Shown: positions 1 through 6,227, counted from the first letter of the stretch. The stretch is DNA of 11,688 nt from an uncultured Eubacteriales bacterium (GCA_900553135.1 USCO01000061.1:1-11688); one strand, 5' to 3'. The notes: a model not told the origin generated them from the sequence alone. Translations and numbers: made by a program.

Positions 1-1258
1 CCCGGTCGGTCTCCACCTGGACGATGTGGCCGAACTCGGGGTGCATGGCCTTAGGCAGGTCGAAGCCGAAGTTGTGCTCCATGATGTAGGCCGCGCCGCC
101 CTTGCCGGACTGGGAGTTGATGCGGATGATGGGCTCGTACTCCCGGCCCACGTCGGCGGGGTCGATGGGCAGATAGGGGATCTCCCAGAACTCGGAGCCC
201 GACTCCTTCATATACTGGGTACCCTTGTTGATGGCGTCCTGGTGGCTGCCGGAGAAGGCGGTGAACACCAGCTTGCCGGCGTAGGGCTGGCGGTCGCCCA
301 CGGGCATCTTGGTGCAGCGCTCAAACATCTCCTTGATGCGGTTGATGTTGGAGAAGTCCAGCTGGGGGTCCACGCCTTGGGTCCACATGTTCATGGCCAG
401 AGTGACGATGTCCACGTTGCCGGTGCGCTCGCCGTTGCCGAAGAGGGTGGCCTCCACCCGGTCGGCGCCGGCCAGCAGGCCCATCTCGGCAGTGGCCACG
501 CCGCAGCCCCGGTCGTTGTGGGGGTGCAGAGAGATAATGGCGCTGTCACGGCCGGGCAGGGTGCGGCAGAAGTACTCCAGCATGTCGGCAAACTGGTTGG
601 GCATGCAGTTTTCCACGGTGGTGGGCAGGTTCAGGATGACCTTGTTCTCGGGGGTGGCGTGCAGGTGCTCCAGCACCGCCTGGCAGATCTCCACGGCATA
701 GTCCATCTCGGTGCCCATGAAGGACTCGGGGGAGTACTCAAAGCGCAGGTTCATGCCCTCCTGAATGAGAGGCTGAGACATCTCGTAGATGAGGTCGGCG
801 GCGTCGGTGGCGATCTTGGTGATGCCGTCGGTGTCCATGTGGAAGACCACCTTGCGCTGGAGGGTGGAGGTGGAGTTGTAGAAGTGGAGGATCACGTTCT
901 TGGCGCCACGGATGGCCTCAAAGGTCTTTTTGATGAGGTGCTCCCGGGCCTGGACCAGTACCTGGATGGTCACGTCGTCGGGGATGTGGCCACCCTCGAT
1001 GAGCTCCCGGCAGATCTCATACTCGGTCTCGCTGGCGGAGGGGAAGCCGATCTCGATCTCCTTGACGCCGATGTCGATGAGGGTATGGAAATACTCCAGC
1101 TTCTCCTGGAGATTCATGGGGTCGACCAGGGCCTGGTTGCCGTCCCGCAGGTCCACGGAACACCAAATGGGAGCTTTGGTGATGATCTTGTCCGGCCAGG
1201 TGCGGCCCTCGATGGGCTGAGGCTGGAAGGGAATGTACTTCTGATAAGCGGGTCTCAT
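1..1258 (-). CDS. leuA: 2-isopropylmalate synthase (alpha-IPMS), 3' end cut by window edge
   Basis: Catalyses condensation of acetyl-CoA with 2-oxoisovalerate, the first committed step of leucine biosynthesis, in the cytoplasm. The 419 visible residues begin MRPAYQKYIPFQPQP and contain the HMGL-like TIM barrel. The substrate/metal motif DLRDGNQAL lies near residues 36-44 and the metal-binding HPHNDRG near 245-251. The stretch ATLFGNGERTGNVD near 270-283 is also typical. The long N-terminal arm before DLRDGNQ fits the longer actinobacterial/fungal-like class of LeuA, which is usually about 550-600 residues. If so, the missing part is the C-terminal leucine-feedback regulatory domain beyond position 1. 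The ATG at 1258 is preceded by AAGGAGGA at good spacing. The gene lies directly behind a leucine T-box leader, so it is probably induced when charged tRNA-Leu is scarce. Seen: motifs, start and leader. Inferred: feedback domain beyond the edge. Confidence 0.96.
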   Translation of the reverse strand, partial: MRPAYQKYIPFQPQPIEGRTWPDKIITKAPIWCSVDLRDGNQALVDPMNLQEKLEYFHTLIDIGVKEIEIGFPSASETEYEICRELIEGGHIPDDVTIQVLVQAREHLIKKTFEAIRGAKNVILHFYNSTSTLQRKVVFHMDTDGITKIATDAADLIYEMSQPLIQEGMNLRFEYSPESFMGTEMDYAVEICQAVLEHLHATPENKVILNLPTTVENCMPNQFADMLEYFCRTLPGRDSAIISLHPHNDRGCGVATAEMGLLAGADRVEATLFGNGERTGNVDIVTLAMNMWTQGVDPQLDFSNINRIKEMFERCTKMPVGDRQPYAGKLVFTAFSGSHQDAINKGTQYMKESGSEFWEIPYLPIDPADVGREYEPIIRINSQSGKGGAAYIMEHNFGFDLPKAMHPEFGHIVQVETDR

Positions 1259-1313
1259 GAAAATTCCTCCTTGCTGATGTGCCCCATAGGGGGGATGGAA
1301 CTGTGCGGGGGCA

Positions 1314-1586
1314 AACAAAAAACGCCCCCGACTTTTTCAAGTCAGGGGCGTTAACAATCATAACGCGGTACCACCCTGGTTCGGCTGCCAGTTACCTGAA
1401 ACAGCCCTCAAAGCCTCCAACAAGGCCGCGGCCGGTAACGGAGCCAACCGTTCCTCCCTACTGTAGGTTCGGGGGGACTGCTCAGGGACCAGTTATCCAC
1501 AGGGCTGCCCGCACCGGTTCGCACCAACCACCGGCTCTCTGAAGGGGGACTTGCGCTGTCTTTTTTCCCGTCTTTGCATTTGCTTG
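1314..1586 (-). promoter_or_regulatory. T-box leader (tRNA-Leu-sensing riboswitch) of leuA
   Basis: The leader of leuA contains the invariant T-box AGGGTGGTACCGCG (minus strand, 1377-1364), which binds the NCCA end of uncharged tRNA. An antiterminator can form from AGGG plus CGTTA (upstream arm) and TAACG plus CCCCT (downstream arm). It competes with the terminator immediately downstream. The Stem I region near 1530-1480 has the AGAGAG and GGTGGTTGGTG-type segments common in T-boxes. By alignment to remembered leucine T-boxes, the specifier is most plausibly CTG (Leu) at 1492-1490, followed by GTCCCTGAG. The specifier assignment is inference, but it agrees with the leuA gene downstream. Expected behaviour is readthrough when uncharged tRNA-Leu accumulates. 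Confidence 0.93.
1316..1352 (-). terminator. T-box intrinsic terminator before leuA
   Basis: On the minus strand a 14-bp stem (1352-1339 with 1334-1321, one G-T wobble) closes a GAAA loop and is followed by a run of six T residues. The 5' arm shares bases with the T-box antiterminator, so the two structures are mutually exclusive. It sits about 60 bases upstream of the leuA start. Confidence 0.93.
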
Positions 1587-1592
1587 TGTTAG

Positions 1593-1621
1593 ATTGTAGC
1601 GGAGACGACCCCGTTTGTCAA
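1593..1621 (-). promoter_or_regulatory. sigma-A-type promoter of leuA
   Basis: The minus strand reads TTGACA (1621-1616), a 17-bp spacer, then TACAAT (1598-1593). This is close to the housekeeping consensus. It predicts a transcription start near 1586, just ahead of the T-box Stem I region. Confidence 0.88.
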
Positions 1622-1703
1622 GGGCCTGTTTTTCTGGAACAGGAGAAAAAATTTCAGATAAACCGCAGGAAGGCGCATACACTAAAGGGAAGGGGGGAGC
1701 AGG

Positions 1704-2279
1704 ATGCAGGGGCGTTGGGACATCCAGGGAGGAACGCTGGAGCTGCGGGAGGAGGGCGCCCGGGTCTGGCTGCGGGCCAGCCGGACGGAGGATGGCCGGG
1801 GGCTGTACAAGGCCTGGGTCCGGGGGCAAAGGGGCCGGTATCTCCTGGGAACCCTGGCGCCGGGGGAAGGGGGACTGTCCATTGAGCGGCGGATTTCCCG
1901 GGGGGAACTGGAGCGGTGTGGCTGCTGGCCGGTGACGGGGGGCGAGATCTGCCTGACCTACGCCTTTGCCCGGCCCCAGTGGAGCCCGGAGCCCCAGCCG
2001 GAGCGGGTGTGTCGGGAGGAGTATCTGAAAGTGTCTCTGCGTGGAAGACAGGGATTTCTCAGCCGCTCGGGCCCAGAGGAGGTGGAGCTGGCCTACCCGT
2101 TCCGCACCGATTGCCCCCTGCCCCTGACCCCGTTATTTTGTCTGGCCCGGGTGGAGGGGGTGAACGGAAGGCGCTGTATCGTGTGGCGGTTTGACCGGAC
2201 CGGGTGGCCCAGACCAGGAAACTGGAAAAAAGCAGCCGGCCCCATTGAAAAGCGGGAGATAATCCCGTATAATGAGTAA
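1704..2279 (+). CDS. unrecognised 191-residue soluble protein
   Basis: I do not recognise this family. The start ATG is preceded by a purine-rich GGGGGAGCAGG, and the frame is open to TAA. The protein is rich in Arg, Gly and Trp, with no signal peptide or membrane segment. The N-terminal half (about 8-75) alternates short beta-like stretches: LELREEGARVWLRASR, GLYKAWVRG, YLLGTLAPGEGGLSIERRIS. It resembles a small beta-sheet domain ending in a Gly/Ser-rich turn and an SRGEL element. The C-terminal half (about 108-170) contains YLKVSLRG, VELAYPFRTDCPLPLTPLFCLARV and CIVWRFDRTGWP. It is divergent from leuA, and the trmD promoter lies in its last codons. Codon use matches its neighbours. A role in an envelope or regulatory process would be a guess, so no function is assigned. 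Confidence 0.75.
   Translation: MQGRWDIQGGTLELREEGARVWLRASRTEDGRGLYKAWVRGQRGRYLLGTLAPGEGGLSIERRISRGELERCGCWPVTGGEICLTYAFARPQWSPEPQPERVCREEYLKVSLRGRQGFLSRSGPEEVELAYPFRTDCPLPLTPLFCLARVEGVNGRRCIVWRFDRTGWPRPGNWKKAAGPIEKREIIPYNE
2245..2273 (+). promoter_or_regulatory. promoter of trmD, inside the end of the upstream ORF
   Basis: TTGAAA (2245-2250), a 17-bp spacer and a perfect TATAAT (2268-2273) lie within the last 12 codons of the preceding gene. They predict initiation near 2280, about 38 bases before the trmD start codon. trmD can therefore be transcribed independently of the unknown gene upstream. Confidence 0.8.
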
Positions 2280-2317
2280 AATACCTGATTTCAAACAACG
2301 AGGAGCCTAACAGCGCA

Positions 2318-3076
2318 ATGTACCATATTGATATCATGACCTTGTTCCCCGATGTGGTGAGAGATATGCTGTGTGAGTCTATTCTGGGCCGGGCCCAGGA
2401 GCGGGGTTATATCCGCATCGACTGCCACCAGATCCGGGACTACACCCTGAACAAGCAAAAGCAGGTGGACGACTACCCCTACGGCGGCGGCCGGGGAGCC
2501 GTGATGCAGGCCGACCCCCTCTACCAGTGCTGGAAGCACCTGTGCGACCAGGCAGGGGAGCGGGTACACACCATCTACATGTCCCCGGCGGGGCGCACCT
2601 TCTGCCAGGCCGACGCCCGGCGGCTGCGGGACGAGTATGAGCGGCTGATTCTGGTCTGCGGCCATTACGAGGGGATCGACCAGCGGTTCATTGACGAGTG
2701 CGTGGACGAGGAGATCTCCATTGGAGACTTTGTTCTCACCGGCGGCGAGATCCCCGCCATGGCGGTGGCCGACGCGGTGTGCCGCCTGGTGCCCGGGGTG
2801 CTGTCCGACCCCTCCTGCTACGAAAACGAGAGCCACTGGAGCGGCACCCTGGAGGCCCCCCAGTACTCCCGCCCCGAGATCTGGCATGACCGGGCGGTCC
2901 CGCCCATCCTGCTCTCGGGCAACCACGCCAAGGTGGACCAGTGGCGGCGCAAGCAGTCCCTGATCCGTACCCGCCAGCGCCGTCCCGATCTCTACGAAAA
3001 GCTGGACCTGTCCGCCAAGGCGGACCGAAAGCTGCTGGCCGAGCTGGAGCAGGAGACCGGGGAAAAATGGTTGTGA
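2318..3076 (+). CDS. trmD: tRNA (guanine-N1-)-methyltransferase
   Basis: Methylates N1 of G37, next to the anticodon, in tRNAs reading CUN, CCN and CGG codons, using S-adenosylmethionine; this prevents +1 frameshifting. The 252-residue length is normal for the family. The N-terminus MYHIDIMTLFPDVV is characteristic. YGGGRGAVMQADPL (55-68), CGHYEGID (114-121) and ISIGDFVLTGGE (133-144) form the SPOUT trefoil-knot SAM site, with the catalytic Asp region in the last motif. The C-terminal tRNA-binding part includes YSRPEIWHDRAVPPILLSG (183-201) and a Lys/Arg-rich helix. The start follows GAGGAG at 2300-2305, a rather long spacing of 12 bases. In many bacteria trmD sits in rpsP-rimM-trmD-rplS; here neither neighbour is a ribosomal or rimM gene, so it stands alone behind its own promoter. 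Confidence 0.97.
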   Translation: MYHIDIMTLFPDVVRDMLCESILGRAQERGYIRIDCHQIRDYTLNKQKQVDDYPYGGGRGAVMQADPLYQCWKHLCDQAGERVHTIYMSPAGRTFCQADARRLRDEYERLILVCGHYEGIDQRFIDECVDEEISIGDFVLTGGEIPAMAVADAVCRLVPGVLSDPSCYENESHWSGTLEAPQYSRPEIWHDRAVPPILLSGNHAKVDQWRRKQSLIRTRQRRPDLYEKLDLSAKADRKLLAELEQETGEKWL

Positions 3077-3091
3077 AAATTTCCCGTTTTT
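3058..3091 (+). terminator. weak intrinsic terminator overlapping the trmD stop codon
   Basis: A CGGGGAAA arm (3058-3065) can pair with TTTCCCG (3080-3086), with one bulged G, followed by five T residues (3087-3091). The trmD stop TGA lies in the loop. The short stem and bulge make this a weak call. Confidence 0.35.
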
Positions 3092-3110
3092 GCCGGGTTT
3101 CCCTTTACTT

Positions 3111-3140
3111 TTGACCAGAGATATGGTAAAGTTAGATAAT
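3111..3140 (+). promoter_or_regulatory. promoter of the degV-family gene
   Basis: TTGACC (3111-3116), an 18-bp spacer and GATAAT (3135-3140) in an AT-rich gap between trmD and the DegV gene. The predicted start is near 3147, about 28 bases before the ATG. Confidence 0.65.
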
Positions 3141-3174
3141 CTGATTTTCAATATTACATTTGGAGATGAACGAT

Positions 3175-4011
3175 ATGGGGTTTAAAATTGTTGTGGACAG
3201 CTGCTGCGATCTGCCCGCCCAGATGCTGAAGGAGCCCTGCTTTATCAAGGTGCCTTTGACCATTCATTCCAACGGCAGCGTTTTCATTGACGACGATACC
3301 TTTGACCAGGCCGACCTGCTCTGGTCCATGAAGCAGAGTGAGCAGGCGCCCTCTACCGCCTGCCCCTCTCCCCAGGCCTATCTGGACGCCTACCAGTGCG
3401 GGGAGGAGGACATCTATGTGGTCACCCTGTCCGCCCTGCTCAGCGGCTCCCACAACAGTGCCGAGCAGGCCCGGGTGCTCATGGAAGAGGACAACCCGGA
3501 GATCAACGTCCATGTGTTCAACTCCTGCTCCGCCTCCTCCGGCGAGGTATTGGTCGCCCTGAAGATCAAGGAGCTGGCCGAGACCGGCATGCCCTTCCGC
3601 AAGGTAGTGCGGGAGGTGGAACAGTTCATCTACCAGATGCAGACCATGTTTGTGCTGGAGTCTCTTGAAAACCTGCGGAAGAACGGCCGCCTCACCAAGC
3701 TGCAGGCGGTGGTCACCGGAGCACTGCGGATCAAGCTGTTTATGGGCGCTACCCCGGAGGGCGAGATCTGCAAGCTGGGCCAGGCCCTGTCCATGAAGCA
3801 GGCCCTGAGCAAGCTGGTGGACCGCATCGCCGAGGACCCCGCCCACGAGGGCCGCACCGTGGTCATCTGCCACTGCAACTGTTTGGAGCGGGCCTTCCAA
3901 GTGAAGGCCCAGGTGGAGGCCAAGTGCCGCGCCGGACAGGTCATGATTGTAGAGGCGGGCGGCATCACCAGCGTTTATGCCAACGACGGCGGAATCGTGG
4001 TGGCCTATTGA
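3175..4011 (+). CDS. DegV family fatty-acid-binding protein (FakB-like)
   Basis: DegV/FakB proteins bind a fatty acid and, in Firmicutes, present it to the kinase FakA so that acyl-phosphate can enter phospholipid synthesis. The 278-residue length is typical. Visible hallmarks are the N-terminal MGFKIVVDSCCDLP, the first lobe motif APSTACPSPQAYLDAY (58-73, with the Ser/Thr expected near the carboxylate), YVVTLSALLSGSHNSAEQA (81-99), and VLESLENLRKNGRLTK in the second lobe. I chose ATG 3175 because GGAG (3162-3165) lies 9 bases upstream and family members begin at this point. In-frame TTG 3160 and ATG 3166 would add only MEMND and destroy the spacing. No fakA gene is in the window. The gene has its own promoter and terminator. 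The lipid substrate cannot be read from sequence. Confidence 0.93.
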   Translation: MGFKIVVDSCCDLPAQMLKEPCFIKVPLTIHSNGSVFIDDDTFDQADLLWSMKQSEQAPSTACPSPQAYLDAYQCGEEDIYVVTLSALLSGSHNSAEQARVLMEEDNPEINVHVFNSCSASSGEVLVALKIKELAETGMPFRKVVREVEQFIYQMQTMFVLESLENLRKNGRLTKLQAVVTGALRIKLFMGATPEGEICKLGQALSMKQALSKLVDRIAEDPAHEGRTVVICHCNCLERAFQVKAQVEAKCRAGQVMIVEAGGITSVYANDGGIVVAY

Positions 4012-4037
4012 CAAGACCCCGGGAACTGACGCAAAAT
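4008..4037 (+). promoter_or_regulatory. possible promoter for the HD-domain gene
   Basis: TTGACA (4008-4013) overlaps the stop codon of the DegV gene and is followed, after 18 bases, by CAAAAT (4032-4037), which matches TATAAT at four of six positions. Initiation near 4044 would fall inside the first arm of the terminator hairpin, so the hairpin would not form in that transcript. The weak -10 makes this tentative. Confidence 0.35.
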
Positions 4038-4067
4038 AAAGGGCATGAGGGAACTCATGCCCTTTTT
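4038..4067 (+). terminator. intrinsic terminator after the DegV gene
   Basis: A perfect stem GGGCATGAG (4041-4049) with CTCATGCCC (4054-4062), extended by A-T pairs, closes a GGAA loop. It is followed by five T residues (4063-4067). It separates the DegV gene from the HD-domain gene. Confidence 0.92.
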
Positions 4068-4088
4068 CTATTGTTGGGAGGAATCAAG

Positions 4089-4667
4089 ATGTCCATGACA
4101 AGAGAACAGGCCTGGGATCTGTTGACCCAGTACAACAAAGAGACGTTCCACCTGCGCCACGCCATCACCGTGGAACGGGTGATGGGCTGGTTTGCCCGGG
4201 AGCTGGGCTACGGCGGGGAAGAGGAGCTGTGGTCCCTGGTGGGACTGCTCCACGACCTGGATTATGAGATGTGGCCCGAGGAGCACTGCGTGAAGAGCCA
4301 GGAGCTGATGGCCCAGGCCGGAGTGGAGGAAGCCATCATTCGGGCCACCGCCAGCCACGGCTGGGGCCACCAGGTGGACATCAAGCCGGAGCACGAGATG
4401 GAGAAGGTGCTCTTTGCGGTGGACGAGCTCACGGGACTTATTGGCGCCGCGGCCCTGATGCGCCCCTCCAAGAGCACAAAGGATATGGAGCTGAAGTCCC
4501 TGAAGAAGAAGTTCAAGGACAAGAAATTTGCCGCCGGCTGCTCCCGGGACGTGATCGCCCAGGGGGCCGAGCTGCTGGGCTGGGACCTGGACCACCTGCT
4601 GGAGATGACCCTGAAGGCCATGCAGAGTGAGGAGGACGCCATCGAGCAGGCCGCGGCCGCCCTGTGA
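4089..4667 (+). CDS. HD-domain protein, predicted metal-dependent phosphohydrolase
   Basis: HD-superfamily proteins use clustered His and Asp residues to bind divalent metal and usually hydrolyse phosphomonoesters or nucleotides. The substrate here is unknown. The 192-residue protein shows the expected order: H24 in FHLRHAITVERVM, the HD doublet H55-D56 in GLLHDLDYE, H90 in TASHGWG, and D112 in FAVDELTGLI. The compact arrangement and the DLDYEMWPEEH segment match small stand-alone HD proteins common in Clostridia. The tail (about 130-192) is helical and rich in Lys and Glu. ATG 4089 is supported by GGGAGG about six bases upstream; the same frame is open further upstream but crosses a terminator, so longer starts are unlikely. 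It lies just after the DegV terminator, and no partner is evident. Confidence 0.88.
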   Translation: MSMTREQAWDLLTQYNKETFHLRHAITVERVMGWFARELGYGGEEELWSLVGLLHDLDYEMWPEEHCVKSQELMAQAGVEEAIIRATASHGWGHQVDIKPEHEMEKVLFAVDELTGLIGAAALMRPSKSTKDMELKSLKKKFKDKKFAAGCSRDVIAQGAELLGWDLDHLLEMTLKAMQSEEDAIEQAAAAL

Positions 4668-4688
4668 GGGAAAAGTGTTCGACGGGTG

Positions 4689-4717
4689 TTGACAAGGCTG
4701 GTCAGGTATGATACCAT
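4689..4717 (+). promoter_or_regulatory. promoter of the oadB-like operon leader
   Basis: TTGACA (4689-4694), a 17-bp spacer and TACCAT (4712-4717). The -10 is preceded by TGA, giving an extended -10 (TG at 4709-4710). The predicted start near 4724 is a few bases before the structured leader. Confidence 0.78.
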
Positions 4718-4727
4718 CTAGTTAAAC

Positions 4728-4823
4728 AAAGGGGAGTAGTCAGCGCGTGCCCCGCGCGGCAGAATCAACAGCATGGGTGGAGCTTTGCTCCATTCTGGTT
4801 TTGCCTGAAATGACCAGACCTGC
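4728..4823 (+). promoter_or_regulatory. yybP-ykoY-type (Mn2+) riboswitch aptamer, probable
   Basis: The leader opens with AAAGGGGAGTAG (4728-4739), the 5' signature I associate with the yybP-ykoY family. It ends with AGACCT (4816-4823 region), matching that family's GACC 3' strand. Between these lie a GCGCG/CGCGC hairpin (4743-4747 with 4753-4757) and a 7-bp helix GGCAGAA/TTTTGCC (4758-4764 with 4799-4805). That helix encloses TCAACA (4765-4770) and a TGGAGC/GCTCCA hairpin (4778-4783 with 4787-4792). Members of this family sense Mn2+ and usually precede manganese exporters. The 3' strand AGACC is also the 5' arm of the downstream terminator, so ligand binding would favour readthrough (an ON switch). 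The family assignment is from memory of the consensus and was not computed; another metal- or ion-responsive class cannot be excluded. Confidence 0.65.
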
Positions 4824-4854
4824 GTTCCTATTCCAGGAGCGCAGGTCTTTTTTT
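4816..4854 (+). terminator. riboswitch expression-platform terminator
   Basis: A stem of about 14 bp (AGACCTGCG plus TTCCT at 4816-4829, with AGGAG plus CGCAGGTCT at 4835-4848) closes an ATTCC loop and runs into seven T residues (4848-4854). The 5' arm overlaps the 3' end of the aptamer. It lies 86 bases ahead of the oadB-like start codon, so full-length mRNA requires antitermination. Confidence 0.92.
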
Positions 4855-4939
4855 ATCATCCCCAAAGGAGGAAAGAAACGGAAGGAACCAGGGCAAGCTA
4901 ACGCACAAGGAATTAACCATTGGGAAAGGAAGTTACGGT

Positions 4940-6088
4940 ATGGAATTTTTGTTGCAAGGAGTTATGTCCATTACCTGGCAGCAGCTGGTCATGTATGCGG
5001 TGGGCGCGCTTTTGATCTGGCTGGCCATTGAGAAGGGGTTTGAACCCGCCCTTTTGATGCCCATGGGCTTTGGCGCCATTCTGGTCAATCTGCCCCTGTC
5101 CGGCGTCATCGACCAGGTGAACGCAGGGGTGGGAGAGACCAACGGCATCATTCAGTGGCTGTTTGAAACGGGAATTGAGGCCAGCGAGGCCTTCCCCATT
5201 CTGTTGTTCATCGGCATCGGCGCTATGATCGACTTTGGTCCTCTGCTGGCCAATCCCAAGCTGTTTTTGTGCGGTGCGGCGGCCCAGGCGGGTATTTTCC
5301 TCACCATTCTGCTGGCGGCGGCCCTGGGCTTTGACATGAAGGACGCGGCCTCCATCGGTATTATCGGTGCGGCGGACGGACCCACCTCCATCCTGGTTTC
5401 CCAGGTGCTGAATTCCAACTATGTGGGTGCTATCGCCGTGGCGGCCTACTCCTATATGGCTCTGGTGCCCATTATCCAGCCCTTTGCCATCAAGCTGGTG
5501 ACCACCAAGAAGGACCGGGCCATGCGGATGCCCTACCGGGCCCAGGGCGTGTCCCGCCGCATCCGCATCCTGTTCCCCATTCTGGTGTCTGTGATCGCCG
5601 GTCTGGTGGCCCCCTCCTCGGTGGCGCTGGTAGGCTTCCTCATGTTCGGCAACCTGATTCGGGAATGCGGTGTGCTGTCCACCCTGTCCAAGACCGCTCA
5701 GAACGAGCTGGCCAACCTCATCACCCTGTTGCTGGGCATCACCATCTCCTTCTCCATGAAGGCCGACCAGTTTGTCCGCATTGAGACCGTACTCATTATG
5801 GGTCTGGGCCTGGTGGCCTTCGTGCTGGACTCTATGGTGGGCGTCCTCTTTGTGAAGGTGCTCAACCTCATTACCCCCAAGAACAAGATCAATCCCATGA
5901 TCGGCGCGGCGGGTATCTCCGCCTTCCCCATGTCCTCCCGTGTGATCGAGAAGCTGGGGCAGGAGGCCGATCCCCAGAACCATCTGCTGATGCACGCCGT
6001 GGCGGCCAACGTGTCCGGCCAGATCGCCTCCGTGGTGGCGGGCGGCGTGGTGCTGCAGTACTGTGCGACCCATCTGATTGGCGGCTAA
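4940..6088 (+). CDS. OadB-like beta subunit of a Na+-translocating decarboxylase-type transporter
   Basis: OadB/GcdB/MmdB proteins are integral membrane subunits that couple biotin-dependent decarboxylation to Na+ export. The 382-residue protein has about ten hydrophobic segments. It shows the family hallmarks FIGIGAMIDFGPLLANP (90-106), GAADGPTS with the conserved Asp146 (143-150), and NPMIGAAGISAFPMSSRV (318-335), whose Asn, Gly and Ser residues line the ion path in characterised homologues. The start ATG follows AAAGGAAG at about 8 bases. A stronger-looking AAAGGAGG at 4864-4871 has no start codon near it. The gene is directly followed by a 41-residue OadG-like peptide. No carboxyltransferase or biotin-carrier gene is adjacent. 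Expression appears to be controlled by the leader riboswitch. The substrate could therefore be Na+ export by a scattered decarboxylase complex, or a different transport role. Confidence 0.93.
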   Translation: MEFLLQGVMSITWQQLVMYAVGALLIWLAIEKGFEPALLMPMGFGAILVNLPLSGVIDQVNAGVGETNGIIQWLFETGIEASEAFPILLFIGIGAMIDFGPLLANPKLFLCGAAAQAGIFLTILLAAALGFDMKDAASIGIIGAADGPTSILVSQVLNSNYVGAIAVAAYSYMALVPIIQPFAIKLVTTKKDRAMRMPYRAQGVSRRIRILFPILVSVIAGLVAPSSVALVGFLMFGNLIRECGVLSTLSKTAQNELANLITLLLGITISFSMKADQFVRIETVLIMGLGLVAFVLDSMVGVLFVKVLNLITPKNKINPMIGAAGISAFPMSSRVIEKLGQEADPQNHLLMHAVAANVSGQIASVVAGGVVLQYCATHLIGG

Positions 6089-6101
6089 AGGAGGAAGAAT
6101 T

Positions 6102-6227
6102 ATGAACATGGAAAATATTTATCAGGCGTTGGAAATGATGGGTCAGGGGATGCTGGGCATCTTTGTGGTGCTGGGAAGCATTGCCCTTCTGGTGGCCCTG
6201 CTGCAAAAGCTTGACCATAAAAAATAA
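6102..6227 (+). CDS. OadG-like small membrane subunit (41 residues)
   Basis: The ORF starts 13 bases after the oadB-like stop behind a strong AAAGGAGGAAG site and ends at TAA 6225-6227. The peptide begins MNMENIYQALEMMGQGMLGI. It has one transmembrane helix (about 14-35, GQGMLGIFVVLGSIALLVAL) and a short charged tail (QKLDHKK). This is the topology and Gly-Met-rich entry of the OadG gamma subunit, which anchors and stabilises OadA and OadB, but it lacks OadG's long soluble tail. I recall similar 40-residue OadG-related small transporter subunits encoded next to OadB in Clostridia. Tight spacing implies co-translation with the beta subunit. Confidence 0.85.
   Translation: MNMENIYQALEMMGQGMLGIFVVLGSIALLVALLQKLDHKK

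Noticed and set aside
26..1354. Long open frame on the plus strand opposite leuA
   Set aside because: Low-complexity Val/Gly/His-rich translation typical of an antisense shadow in GC-rich DNA. The minus strand encodes a clear LeuA, and this frame runs through the T-box terminator.
1625..1643. CCTGTT/AACAGG hairpin upstream of the unknown gene as a terminator
   Set aside because: The stem is only six base pairs, and neither strand has a T-run directly after it.
2291..3151. Long minus-strand frame opposite trmD
   Set aside because: Antisense shadow of trmD, with no ribosome binding site and no recognisable motif.
3154..4014. Minus-strand frame opposite the DegV gene
   Set aside because: Mirror of the real DegV frame; His/Leu/Gly-rich and lacking family features.
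4747..5031. Plus-strand frame beginning in the riboswitch leader
   Set aside because: It lies across the aptamer and terminator, lacks a ribosome site, and overlaps the OadB start in another frame.
4913..6109. Minus-strand 398-codon frame opposite the OadB-like gene
   Set aside because: The translation is hydrophilic and Gly/His/Gln-rich, the expected antisense of a membrane protein, and the plus strand has clear OadB motifs.
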